61,794 nucleotides of DNA. Origin: Basidiobolus meristosporus CBS 931.73. Taxonomy: Eukaryota > Basidiobolomycota > Basidiobolomycetes > Basidiobolales > Basidiobolaceae. Position numbers and translations under genes: made by a program. Position 1 is the first letter of the stretch. Each line of letters begins with the position of its first letter. The notes under the pieces were generated by a model that worked only from the letters and a program-made list of their open reading frames with translations, was not told where the DNA came from and searched no databases. Positions 47,655-58,266 of this stretch are shown here, piece by piece. The DNA lies in assembly GCA_002104905.1 (NCBI GenBank), contig MCFE01000527.1, positions 1 through 61,794 on the forward strand, in the 5' to 3' direction.

Positions 47655-48360
47655 CCTTTGCTTCTTAGCTGCTTTCAATATTTGAAAGAACTGGCTGTCA
47701 AAAGGGAAAAGGTAAAGGAAAAATGTCTACCCAAGCCCAAGACAGGGAAGCATGCAAAAAAACAGCAGTTCTTGCCAATTAATGCCACAAGCCTGAAATG
47801 GACTGAATCCCATCATACCAAAGAAGAATTACCAGCAAGTAAACAGCTGTTTTCACAAAAGCTGGAAGTGCAGCCAGTGGAGCTGCACTCCAGCAAGTTA
47901 GATTAGTTTGCAGAATAAGGCAATTTGTCTACCACAGCCTCCACATCCTCCATTATTGACAGAGTGGAGATCCCACTGACAGACAAAGTAACAATATCAA
48001 GAACTCAAACAACTACTGTAATGACTTCAGTGGAATTTTGGAACATTATGAGGCACATCAAGAGGTAGCAGCACTTCTTCAAGAGCAGTGCTCAAGAAAA
48101 TTCACTTGAACATTACACAGATTGATTGCTAGGCCTGGAAGATGAGGTGCTAGACCAGGCAGTGCTGGCAGAAGAACAGGACATATGGAACCAGTGAATG
48201 AACAGTGGTGTTAAGCCATTGGGTTGCTGCCAAAGTTGTGGAATCAGATCATTAAAGCAAAAATACTTTTTGGGTGGTGGATTTTAATGGAGTTACATGT
48301 TGACTATGGGATTAAGCTTGATCTTAGTGAAGGGTATAGGGAGTTGTATAGGTCAACACA
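47655..48360 (+). pseudogene. ORF1 of element BD, C-terminal half
   Basis: Includes TESHHTKEELPASKQLFSQK (47.8 kb), matching HSQEDLPIRKQLFVN in the copy at 56.05 kb, and the FFKSSAQEN...ILEDEVLDQAVLAEEQD-type C-terminal block (48.07-48.2 kb), matching 36.4-36.55 kb. Several frame breaks. Confidence 0.55.
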
Positions 48361-48730
48361 ATTGGCAACTGAGTCACAACTGAAGTTTCAATAGAAATAA
48401 ATCCACTCCTACACATGAAGAGTAAGAGAAACAGTTGAGTCAAGAAGTAAGGAGTGTGAATAAGAGGCAAAAGCCAATCTGTGCACACAAACATAGGAGG
48501 TGATAGAGTACCCATGATCAGGAAGTGAGTAAATTGACAGGGAACAAATCAAAAGCCACTTTTATGTTGTTGTAATCAAGATTTTTGACCAAGTGTTTTG
48601 TGAAATCTAGGGAGCAATTATTTTCAATTGTCTCTAGACAGTGTCCTGTTGGGATCAGTACCTCTTAGTCATGGGATTCTAGATTTGAGGCAGCCTATTG
48701 ACAAGATCACTACAATAATTTGACATAGTG

Positions 48731-49671
48731 ATAGCCATCCAAAGCCTTCAAGCTAGCCCTTGCTTCTTGATTGTTTATAATGTTCACCATCAAATGTGTT
48801 GGAAATGTTTGATCTTAATTGATACTGAGTGCAGTGCTTTATAGCTTCACAATGTTTGATGAACTGCATGCGCTTCTTTAGATGGGGTATTACTGAAATA
48901 TATTTGGAGTGTGAACAAGGTTTTCCTTTCATATTGGTGGATTCCTGACAAGTTGGACACCTCCCAATGCTGGCATTTTCTCATGTGAATACCATGCAAC
49001 TGTTAACACATGCTGGTATCAGCATGCTGTCTGGGCCATATTTTGCAGCCACATGAGGATTTTCATTAGTACCATGTACATGGTAACTTGCATATGGGAA
49101 TTATCTTGGTAAGAAGTTGTAAAACATACTCAAAGCCCCCATCAGTAATATTTATGGAAACATGCCACCTCTCTAGCCCAAACATCACATCATTTGCCCA
49201 TAGATGGACAATTGGCCCACCTGGCTCCATAAATTGTCCATGGCACTTTTTTCCACAGATGTTGTCTAATTAAGTATTGGGGATTCAGTGGGCTCATGCA
49301 GGGTACCATTGTTACAGGAGATAGACTTAAGTTCTATCAGTGGGCCTTCTTTGTCATAGCAATCACTCTGTGAGCCATATTCAGAAGGCTAAGGTGAGCC
49401 TAAAGGCATCACAAACTCACCTAACACAGTTTGCATAAGGTGAAAGTACTGCTAGGTGCCAAGTAAGTGCATCAGGTGGACAGCAAGATATTGTTGAAAC
49501 AATAGTGACTTATGAATGGTCAAATATGACCTGTGTGTTAAAACACTATCCATAATCCTTTTGATACTTCTTGTGCTGTCTGTATGCCTCAAGGGTGAGA
49601 GGCCTGCTACAATAGCCTCATGGACTTTTTTCTCCTCCATTATGGCATTGAATCAAAGCAGTCTTGTCCAC
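48731..49671 (-). pseudogene. N-terminal part of the CF transposase
   Basis: Begins at GTG 49671 (ATG in other copies) and includes HEAIVAGL (49.6 kb), then the RCPTCQES cysteine block (48.95 kb) and ISVIPHLKK (48.88 kb). It stops at the BD insertion point. Confidence 0.65.
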
Positions 49672-49963
49672 AGGGCAAACAGTACAACACTCATCATTGT
49701 CATGCTGTTATATCACTTTTTGATCAATACTCATGTGAATTTAAGACATTCTTATATATGAGAGATTGCACCCTCATGAATGTATGATTTAACAGTAACC
49801 TGCCATAATAAGCATTATAGATGAAGCTGTAGCACCTCATATATATATACATGCAATACTATCTCTCATTTGGATTTACTCAGCTTCATATATATGCTGC
49901 CAAAAAATAAAGCAAAGCGGTTTAGTTCCTAACCAAGCTGCACTGCAGACAGTGACAGAAGAA
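49672..49963. promoter_or_regulatory. Central divergent spacer of element CF (292 bp)
   Basis: Same arrangement and near-identical length as the spacers of AG and E2. Includes an ATATATATAC run near 49,838. Confidence 0.45.
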
Positions 49964-50105
49964 TATTATGACAACACCTTGCTTTGGCATTGAGTTCAAA
50001 AAGCAGGGATACATTTAAAAAAGGCCATGGTGACAGTGCACTCACTGAAGCTAACAATGTGGACTCCTCAGGCTCTCTGTTAGTAGGCAACTGAGACTCC
50101 CTAAG
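49964..50105 (+). pseudogene. N-terminal fragment of CF ORF1
   Basis: Matches the start of ORF1 in E2 and AG (TLLWH/LTLS block, then VDSSGS near 50.06 kb). Truncated by the adjoining transposase fragment. Confidence 0.5.
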
Positions 50106-50458
50106 ATAGCCTTACAATCCATTGGTAAGCCTTTTTCTTCAGAGCAATCACTTTGTGTGCCATATTCAGAAGGCTGAGGTGAGCCTAAAGTCACCACAAA
50201 CTCACCTGACCCATTTTGCACAGGGTCATAAGTACAGCTTGGTGCCATTATATTAGTATCAAGAAACAGGCAGGATATTGCTGATACAGTAGTGACTAAG
50301 GAGTGGACAGGTATAATATGTGTGGCAAAGCACTATCTTTGATTTTTGCAATACTTCTTAGGCATGCTGTATGCTTCATGGCTGAGAGGCATGCTACAAT
50401 AGCAACAAGGTATTTTCTCTCATGTCTTATGGCATTGAATCAGAGTAGACTTCCCCAT
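50106..50458 (-). pseudogene. N-terminal fragment of element M transposase
   Basis: Starts at ATG 50458 (MGKSTLIQCHK) and aligns with the N-termini at 43297 and 38486. Truncated at 50,106 against CF. Confidence 0.6.
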
Positions 50459-50751
50459 GGGGCAAGCAGTTAGACATTTGACAACATAATGCCAAAATAT
50501 CAGTTTTTGGTCATTACTCATTTGAATTCAAGACAGTCTTATAGTTGAGATATTGCAACTACATGAATGTAACATATAACAATGACCTGCCATAGTAAGT
50601 ATGATAAATTAAGCTGTGGCACCACATACACATAAATATGTAACATTAATTCACCTTTGGCTTGACTGACTTCCATCTATGTACACCACAAAAAAGTAAA
50701 GTCAAGTTCTCTGAATCTCAACCAAACCCTACTGTTGACAGCAGCAGCAGA
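50459..50751. promoter_or_regulatory. Central divergent spacer of element M (293 bp)
   Basis: Fourth copy of the transposase/ORF1 spacer, 293 bp long. Confidence 0.45.
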
Positions 50752-50831
50752 ATGGTTGGATGACAGCTTGCTTTGACATTCAGTGCAACAAGCAGCGTTA
50801 CATCTAAAAAAGGCCATGTTGACAGTGTTTT

Positions 50832-51199
50832 GGTTGAAACAGTGGACTATTTGGTATCATTCAGCAGCTAAAATTTACTTAGCAATTTTGGACTGGTTGT
50901 GGTCACTGTTGGACTAATTGAAAGCCCTAATTTTGCCACTTACCTTTAGATCTACAATACAATGATTATTTGCCTATAGTAAAGATCAAGTTTGCACTCT
51001 TACCAAACACTATGTACCAACCCTAATACAAAACAAAATGCTCCTGAGTGTTGGGAAGCTCTCCATACTCAATGTTTCTGTTGTATCACTTCGTCAAAGG
51101 TATAAAGACTGAGCTTTTTCCTGAAAAAACAACCGTTTGTCTGTTATCATTATATCTTGATAAGCTCCTTTTATCCACAGCACTTCTTATATTGCAACA
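50832..51199 (+). repeat. 5' LTR of the plus-strand copia (368 bp)
   Basis: Starts GGTTGAAACAGTGGACTATT and ends ATTGCAACA. It aligns over its whole length with the LTR at 57898-58266 read on minus. Confidence 0.8.
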
Positions 51200-53441
51200 G
51201 GTTAGGAGCCCCAATTGCCTTAATTGAATTTAGAGATGACACCAATTAGCAAACAAAACAAAACAAACATCTTACCTGTAGAGGAGAGGTTTGACAGTCA
51301 AAACTGCTGACTGTGGAGAAACAAGTATCAGATCCACGTTGAGGAAGAAAAGCTTTGGAATATAGCAACAGGAAAGGAGGTTGAGCCTAAAGGAACAGTA
51401 GAAGAGGTTAGGAACTTTCATGAGAAAGAGAGACAAGCCATTAATACCATATGTATCAACTTGGACAATTCCTTCTTTGGACATATATCTGTCTAATACT
51501 GCCAAAGCAGCACTGGAATCCAAAGAGAAGATCACCAGGGCAAAGTCAGCATCAAGCAAGCTTTATTAAAAGAAAGTGCTTCAATATGAGGAAGAAGCCA
51601 GAGAATGATATGGTACAACTCATTACCAGAATAGAGACACTTCCCAAAGAGCTTTACAGTACTGATGCTGGCATAGATGATGAAGAAAAGATATTCTACC
51701 TGCTTTCCAGCTGAACAGATATTTATGAGCTACCCATAATCTCCTTTGAAATCAAAGAAGACAATATGACCTTGGACTATTTCAAACAAAGATTCCTCCA
51801 CAGAGAACTCAGACACACTGACTAAGGAAAGAAAATTAAAAGTAATGCTTTATTCAGCTTAGAAAGGCACAGAGAAAAGAATAGAAAGCAACAGTAACAA
51901 AAAAAACCGGGTTGCTATAACTACTGTGAGAAGACACAAGCAGACAAAAAAGAGAAACTAGTGTAAGTAAACCATATACTTACAGATGATCTTCAATTTG
52001 TCAATGTACAAGGGAGTGCAAGTAAGCAATGTTATGGGTGGTCTATTTCCTTTGGAGTGTTACAGCATATTTGCGGTATTAAGGAGTGGTTCAGCAACTT
52101 AAAGATCACTCCAGCTCAGGTGTTTATCTGGGAGAAGACTCTGCAAAGGAAGTTACCACCAGTGGGTCTATACAGTTAACAGGAGTAAAATCTCAGGGCA
52201 ACAACAGCAAAACTGACTGACATATTCTTTGTTCCTGGAATAGATAGGAACCTACTCTCAGTCAGTGAAGCAACTACTTAGGGGCTAAAGTTTGCTCTTA
52301 CTTAGTTGTGCTGCTCAATTTAGACTGAAAACTGACAAATTATAGCTTTGAAGATCACAGTTCACAATATAAACAAGCTGCATTCTAAGTATCAACATTG
52401 CAGAAACTAATGAAAATAACTGGAAGACATGGTATAGTAGGGTAGAACATATTGGGGAACAGAAATTGAGCCAACTGGTAAGAAATCTGCTGATTTTGGG
52501 CCTAAATTACTCAATTGCAATCAAAGTGAATGTCTGCATGAGAATCCATATGGCAAACAAGCTATGTAGCATTTCAGAATCTGCAGAGCTGTTGACAAGA
52601 CCAAAACACAGGCTATTAGGCACTCAGACATTTGTGTGCCCATGAAATTGCTGTGCTTTGGAGTCAAGAGATACTTCATGATGCTCATTGATGACAAGAC
52701 AAGATGCACATGCATGCTCTTTCTACAGTCACAGGATGATGGCTCCATGGATGTTCAACCACTTCAGGAGCATGGCAGAAGCACAGATTGGGTGTAAATT
52801 GAAGGTACTTCAAAGTGACAATGGAGGGTAATACTACTCAAGGAGTTTGAACAGTACTGCTCAGCTACTGGTATACTTCCCTTGAGCCCTATTTCACATA
52901 CTCTACAGCAGAACAGAGTAGCAGAATATGCAATCAGATTAACAATAGAGATGGGTAGCTTTATTCTACATGAAAAGCAAATGGACTACAAGCTTTGAGC
53001 TGAATTGGTTGGTACCACAGTGTATATTAAGAATAGATGCCTAGGAACAGTCCCACATGATTATGTACTTTTTGAAGCATACACAGGCAAAAGCCAGACC
53101 TCCAGCACCACTGGATTTTTAGAAGTGATGTCTTATATTATATCCCTGACAAAAAAGGTCAGAGTTGGAACCAAAAAGCAGAATAGGGATCTTTCTTGGC
53201 TATTGTGAAGATATTTAAGGGTAGTGAGTGTATGATGGCAAAGTTTATAACCTGGGCAACAGCAGGGATGATGGTTTGAGCATAACTCAGATCAAAAAGC
53301 ATCTGATATTATTGGCCAAAATAAGTACAAAACTAGATTGATGGATAAAAGCTATTACCAGATTCAAAGATTAGAATTTAATGAAAAATTTGCTCCAGTT
53401 GCCAAATTCAATTCCAGTACAACAGCTCTAGCCCTGATTGC

Positions 53442-53802
53442 TATTGAAATATTGGACTACTTCATATCATTCAGCATCCATAAATATACTTAACAATTCT
53501 AGACTAGTCTAGGTCACTCCAGGACTAACTTGCAGCCAAACTTTGCCAGCTTCTTCAGATCTATGATCCTACAATTATTCCCCTGTATGTATATTAGCAC
53601 TTTTTACCATACATTATGTACTAGCCCAGATACTGCTACAAGATGCTCCTGAATGTTAAAACCCTCCTTACTCAGTGTTACTGCTGTATTACTTCTACAA
53701 AGATATAAGTACTGATCCCCTTTATGACTAAAAAACAGTCCAACTATCAATACTAGCTCATAATAGGTTCCTTATATCCAAATCACATCTTAAATTGCAA
53801 CA
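53442..53802 (+). repeat. Solo LTR nested in reverse transcriptase (361 bp)
   Basis: Runs from TATTGAAATATTGGACTA to AAATTGCAACA. The flanking five bases are ATTGC and GTTGC, a slightly diverged target duplication. The interrupted text (ALIAI / AVHSLDLH) is continuous in the copia at 58-60 kb. Confidence 0.78.
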
Positions 53803-54436
53803 GTTGCTGTACACAGTCTTGATCTACACCACATGGATGTCAAAACAGTCTCTCCAAATGAGGACCTGCAAGACACTAAATATATAGAGCAATCAGAGGC
53901 CTTTACCAATCCATAGGCCCCAATGAGGTGTGCAGACTTAGAAACTCTTGTATGGGCTTAAGCAGGCACCTGGAGCGTAGTATAACAAGTTTGACATATA
54001 TCTGAGGAGATTGGGATCCTGTGTAGTACTGCATATCTCAGTATGTAAGTGAAAGGTTCAATAAGGGAATAATAATTTGGGTACTTTTGTGGGCACCCTA
54101 ATAGTAGCAAAAATGACCAGGTGGCAGTTTAACATACAAAATCCAACCTTTTCAGCAAGTTTGAGATGAACAATCTCCTAAAATTGAGCTATTTTTTTGA
54201 AATTGGAGTCAATTTGACATTAATCACTCAGAATACTGTGCAGAATCAGTCTAAGCACATCAGGGATATTCTTAGATGCTTCAAAATTTATAATTGTAAG
54301 CCTGCAGCAACCCCAATGGAAAATAACCTAAAGTTAAGCAAATCTCAGGCAGCTTTAGGTGAAACCAGCTCAAAATGGGCCAAAACATTCTCTATCATTC
54401 AATGGTAGACAGCTCAATATACACAAAAGTGTTTGC

Positions 54437-54803
54437 CATTGTAATTTGAGAAGTGAATTGGACATAAGAAACTTATTGTGAAATAGTGATGATAGTTGTG
54501 CTATTGTTTTTCATTATGAAGATCAGTATTTACACCTTTGTAGAAGTAATACAACTATATCACTAGGTAAGGGGGTTTCTCAATTTTCAGGAGCATTCTG
54601 TAACAATCTGAGAGACAGTACACAATGTTTGATAGAAATCCTGATTTTATCTTGACTATAGGGTAATACCTATATAGTCATGTATTTGAAGAAAGTGGCA
54701 AAGCTAGAGCTATAAATTTCTTCTACAGTGAGCATGACTAGTCTAGAATTGTTGAGTAAATAATTGACTGCGGAATGATACCAATTATTCCAATATTTCA
54801 ACA
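54437..54803 (-). repeat. Solo LTR nested between reverse transcriptase and RNase H (367 bp)
   Basis: Same family, opposite orientation, ending ATATTTCAACA. The flanking five bases are TTTGC and TCTGC, again one mismatch. It separates text that is continuous in the intact copia ORF. Confidence 0.78.
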
Positions 54804-55329
54804 TCTGCAGATCCTGATGTTGTGGTGGCAGTTGCAATGGTCAGTCAGTTCATGCAGAATTTTGGATCTGATCAAATTGCAGCATTTAAGCAAATTTTTG
54901 ATTACCTGCAAGGACCATTGATATGGTTCTGGAATATTCTTGGGCAGCTAATGGGGGTAGATTCAGTGGCTATAGCTATGCAGATTGAGGTAGGATCTGA
55001 TTGGCAAATGCTCTGCCACTAGGTATGCATTTTTATATGCTGGCGCAGCTACTGCTTGGAATAGCAAGAAAGAACAAACTATGGCCATATCTATAACCGG
55101 AAAAGAGTATGTTACTGCTTGTCAAGCAACAAAGGGGGCTATGTGGTCACATAATTAATCAAAGACTTGAGTTCAATGAAGCTGGACCAGCATGTATTAC
55201 AAGGATAATTGGGTTGTATATATTTTATTACCTAGAAGCCCTACTGATCAAGCCAATATTAAGCACATTGATATTCAACACAGCTTAGTGAGGAAAGCTG
55301 TAGAACTGACATAGTGAGCTAGCTAGTAT

Positions 55330-56560
55330 GGAATCATTTGATGGCCAGCATACCGTGGGACCATCAGGAACTCAAGGCTGAGCAGTGTGTGCTTGACCTA
55401 TACTGTGAGCAATATCAAAGATTCAAGCAAGCAAACAGATTTTGGACAGCATTAGAATGCCAAGAAAGCATTTTTGAAGTTGCAGAAATAATCAAAGGCT
55501 GAAGTGCAATAGTACCATGGCTCAAAACCAGTGGTCTCCTCATGAGCAATGTTTAAGCAGGGCTGAAAGCCCCAAGAAAACAGCAAAAAAACATCAGGTA
55601 GCAAGAAGAGTACTTATAAGGGGTAGGCAGGCAGAAACACACATATCAGTGCAGCATACATCATGGAGAAAATAAAGTTGAATATAAGAGGCACTCAGTC
55701 ACAATAGTAGTAATGGACTTGAGAGTGATACAGATTTGCAGCCTTCTCAAAAGCCTGCCACATGCAAGGCTAGTATTTCTAAAAAAGCATCAAAGAAATG
55801 ACAGGCTGCAGGGAGAGTGCTAACAAGGGATAGGAAGGTAAAAACAGATGCACTGGTGCTGCATTAATTAAAATGAAACCAGATTACCATGTAAGAGGCA
55901 CTCAGTCAAGGTTGCAAGGAAAGACTTAAAAGTGATAAAGATAAAGGTATAGAGAGAAAGAACTACCCAAGCAATGGATAGTATAGAATCCTAAATTGGT
56001 GCAGTTCTCACCAATTAATGCAGTCAGTGCAGAACACGCTGAAGCCTATCATAGCCAAGAAGATTTACCTATCAGAAAACAGCTGTTTGTCAATAGCAGA
56101 AAGTGTAGCCGGCTGAGCTTCACTCCAGTGAGGGGGATGAGCTTGCAGAGAAAAGCCACCTGTCTACACCTGCCTCCACATCCCTCAGTTTAGACAGAGT
56201 GGAGAGCTCACTAACATACAAAGCAATGACAACAAGTATTCAAAAGACTATCACATTGCTAGCAGTGAAATTTTGGAACTTCAATATGCTCACCAAGATG
56301 TTGCAATGCTTCTTTAAGAGCAGTGCTTAGGAAACTTGACTTAAATGTTTCATGGACTTATTGCAGAGACTTGCACATGAGGTGCTGGACAATGCAGTGC
56401 TGACTGAAGACCAGGATGTATGGGAACCAGTGAATAAACTGTGGCATAAAACCGCTTGGTTCATGCCAATATCATGGAAAATGTGGGGAACATCAGAATT
56501 ACCATCAAATTGTGAACTTCAATGCAGTAACCTGTCAAGTGTGGGGTTGAGCTAAGTATT
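55330..56560 (+). pseudogene. ORF1 of element M, modules and C-terminal half
   Basis: Two copies of the basic module are readable across frame breaks (about 55.58-55.70 kb and 55.80-55.93 kb: KRHSV..V..DL.V), followed by the PIRKQLF block (55.99-56.19 kb) and the C-terminal block LAHEVLDNAVLTEDQDVWEPVN (in pieces, 56.35-56.45 kb). Confidence 0.55.
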
Positions 56561-56854
56561 AATATTGAGTATAGGGAATTATATAGGGCAATACTATTGG
56601 TAATGAGGTACAAATGGAGTTTCAGCAGAAATAAATCAATTTGAATGCATGAAGAGTCAGAAAATGTCTCAGTCAGAAAGTAAGGAGTGTGAAAAAGAGG
56701 CAATAGCCAATGTAGGTACACTAATGTTGCAATTATTCTCCAATAGTCTTTGTAAGGTGACCTAATATAATCAATAAATGTTAGTCACAGTACTTTGCTT
56801 TGTTGATAGCCTTTTGGGGGGATCATCACAATCATTTCTTGCGGGGCTTCCTGC

Positions 56855-57222
56855 TGTTATGATCTACCACTTGACTGTTCAAGTTAGATCAGTTTTTGTC
56901 AAATCAATTGGTTATATGTTAAGCTTATCAGTATATCTGTATCATCTAGCAAATCAGTAGCATTAGTCAGCAAATGAATCAGCAGATCCTTATCAGACAG
57001 AAATAGATATATCAAGTAGGATTTTATTGAATGATGATGATGCAATCAAATAAGTCATCAGCTACAGCCTACATTAGGAAATACAATTAATCAACAATCA
57101 ATCTGGCAAAATGTATATAAGGAGCTGCTGGAACCTTAATAAAAATCAGTTCAGGTTTTTGTGAATGCAATACTAGCTAATCCCCCTATTCCTCTACAAC
57201 TCTCATACCAGGACTTGTACCA
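56855..57222 (+). repeat. Candidate 5' LTR of a Ty3/gypsy element
   Basis: From TGTTATGATC to TTGTACCA, with a TATATAA box at 57113-57119 and an AATAAAA signal near 57,139, followed by TTGATAGCAGC, which faintly resembles an initiator-tRNA primer site. It lies just upstream of gag. There is no second copy to compare with, so the edges are guesses. Confidence 0.4.
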
Positions 57223-57280
57223 TTGATAGCAGCAATAACCAGATACCTCCCTCCTAAAGACAGAAGGAGCCTCCCTCAAG

Positions 57281-57897
57281 ATGTCCAAAATTTGAGAATG
57301 GAAGGATGCTATGCAACAAATCCTGGCTCAGCAGCAACAGTTACTCCAGATCCTTAGCCAGCAGGAACAAGGAATAACTACCTTGGCCCAAAGCCAGCAA
57401 AACCCTGTCAAGAGCAACTTGAGTGTAAAGGTCAACCAATACCATGGTGGAGTCAATGAAAATTTGGGAACTTGGCTCTTCCAGATTGATGAAGCATTCA
57501 AGGCTAAGGGAATTGGTCCAAAAAGCAAGTTACATTATGCAGCCTCTTACCTGGCAGATGCAGCTTTACAGTGGCACCACAACAAGATCAGGTCAGCCAC
57601 CAAGAAGGGATGCTCTACAATCTCTACCTGGGATGAGTTTGTGTTGGAAATTCAAGATGCCTTTGAACCTCTATACTAACAGACACTACTAAGAAGAAAG
57701 TTGAAGACACTCAGACAGAAAGGAATGGTTTAAGAGATACTATGTGGAAGAATCCTGTCTCAGAAGTATGTGTGAAGAAAGGACTTTGCTTTAATTGCAA
57801 GCAGCAGGGACATATGGCAAAGTATTGCAATTGGAGAAGAAATGGACACCAGCCATCAAGAACCTTCCACCTCATTGAAGCCCTTGAGCACAGTAAC
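57281..57897 (+). pseudogene. Ty3/gypsy Gag, internally deleted and interrupted
   Basis: ATG at 57281 (MSKI, then an in-frame TGA at 57293). The frame from 57311 has a Gln-rich coiled segment and a classic Retrotrans_gag region (YHGGVNENLGTWLFQIDEAF; LADAALQWH; WDEFVLEI). After a frame break and a deletion of the usual middle of Gag, a perfect CCHC zinc knuckle follows (CFNCKQQGHMAKYC, 57790-57831). The gene is then cut at 57898 by a copia LTR. Confidence 0.8.
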
Positions 57898-58266
57898 TGT
57901 TGCAATTTAAGAAGTGATTTGGATATAAGGAACTTATCAAGAAATAGTGATAATAGTTGAACTGTTGTTTATTCATAAAGAAGCTCAGTGTTTATACCTT
58001 TGTAGAAGTAATACAGCTGCAACACTAAGTAGGGAGGGTTTCTCAGTATTCAGGAGCATTCTGTAACAGCTTCAGGGTTAGTACATAATGATTGGTAATA
58101 GTGCTAATTTGATCCTGACTATAGGGGAATGATCATAAGATCATATATCTGGAGAAAGTGGCAAAGTTAAGGCAGTAAATGAGTCCTACAGTGACTAAGA
58201 CTAGTCTAGAACTGTTAAGTAAATTTTTAGCTGCTGAATGATACCAAATAGTCCAATATTTCAACA
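57898..58266 (-). repeat. 3' LTR of the minus-strand copia (369 bp)
   Basis: Plus-strand ends TGTTGCAA and ATTTCAACA, so the LTR itself runs TGTTGAAAT...TTGCAACA. The polyprotein stop codon (TGA, 58263-58261) lies inside the first bases of the LTR. Confidence 0.88.

Larger units (their letters stand above)
45351..48730. mobile_element. CACTA-type element BD (3,380 bp, internally deleted), with ATA target duplication
   Basis: The left end is CCCTATGAAAAATAAC. Read inward from the right, the other end is CACTATGTCAAATTATTG, so one terminus still shows the CACTA signature. The three bases ATA flank both sides (45348-45350 and 48731-48733); three-base target duplication is typical of CACTA/CMC elements. 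Inside are the C-terminal part of a transposase (minus) and the C-terminal half of ORF1 (plus). The centre, with both N-termini and the spacer, is deleted near 47.65 kb. Confidence 0.78.
44650..50105. mobile_element. CACTA-type element CF, split by element BD
   Basis: The transposase (minus) lies in two parts, 44650-45350 and 48731-49671, interrupted by element BD. Joining the parts with one copy of the 3-bp ATA duplication restores an alignment with the AG transposase across the junction. ORF1 begins on plus near 49964 and is cut near 50,105, where another copy's transposase starts. Neither terminus is present. Confidence 0.7.
51270..55310 (+). pseudogene. Gag-pol relic of the plus-strand copia
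   Basis: It aligns with the copia polyprotein at 58,261-61,794 throughout: gag ERFDSQN..LWRNKYQI and ALESKEKI (51.28-51.56 kb), QLITRIETLPKEL (51.61-51.66 kb), integrase LQSDNG (52.81 kb), reverse transcriptase FNSSTTALALIAI (53.40 kb) and FVSQFMQNFGSDQIAAF (54.84-54.9 kb). No frame is intact. Confidence 0.8.
50832..55320 (+). mobile_element. Decayed Ty1/copia element (plus strand) with two nested solo LTRs
   Basis: The 5' LTR is 50832-51199, followed by a primer-binding-like GGTTAGGAGCC. Gag (51.27-51.95 kb), protease (52.06 kb), integrase (52.36-53.25 kb), reverse transcriptase and RNase H (53.35-55.31 kb) follow in the right order but are full of stops. Coding text is interrupted by same-family LTRs at 53442-53802 and 54437-54803. 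The 3' LTR is absent; the element ends inside the HIDI.H..VR.AVE block near 55.31 kb. Confidence 0.82.
50106..56760. mobile_element. CACTA-type element M, split by a copia element
   Basis: An N-terminal transposase fragment (minus, 50458 to 50106), a 293-bp spacer, and the first codons of ORF1 (plus, 50752-50831), interrupted at 50832 by a copia LTR. ORF1 text of the same family resumes near 55.33 kb and runs to about 56.56 kb. Part of ORF1 and the copia 3' LTR are missing at the right junction. The termini were not identified. Confidence 0.55.
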
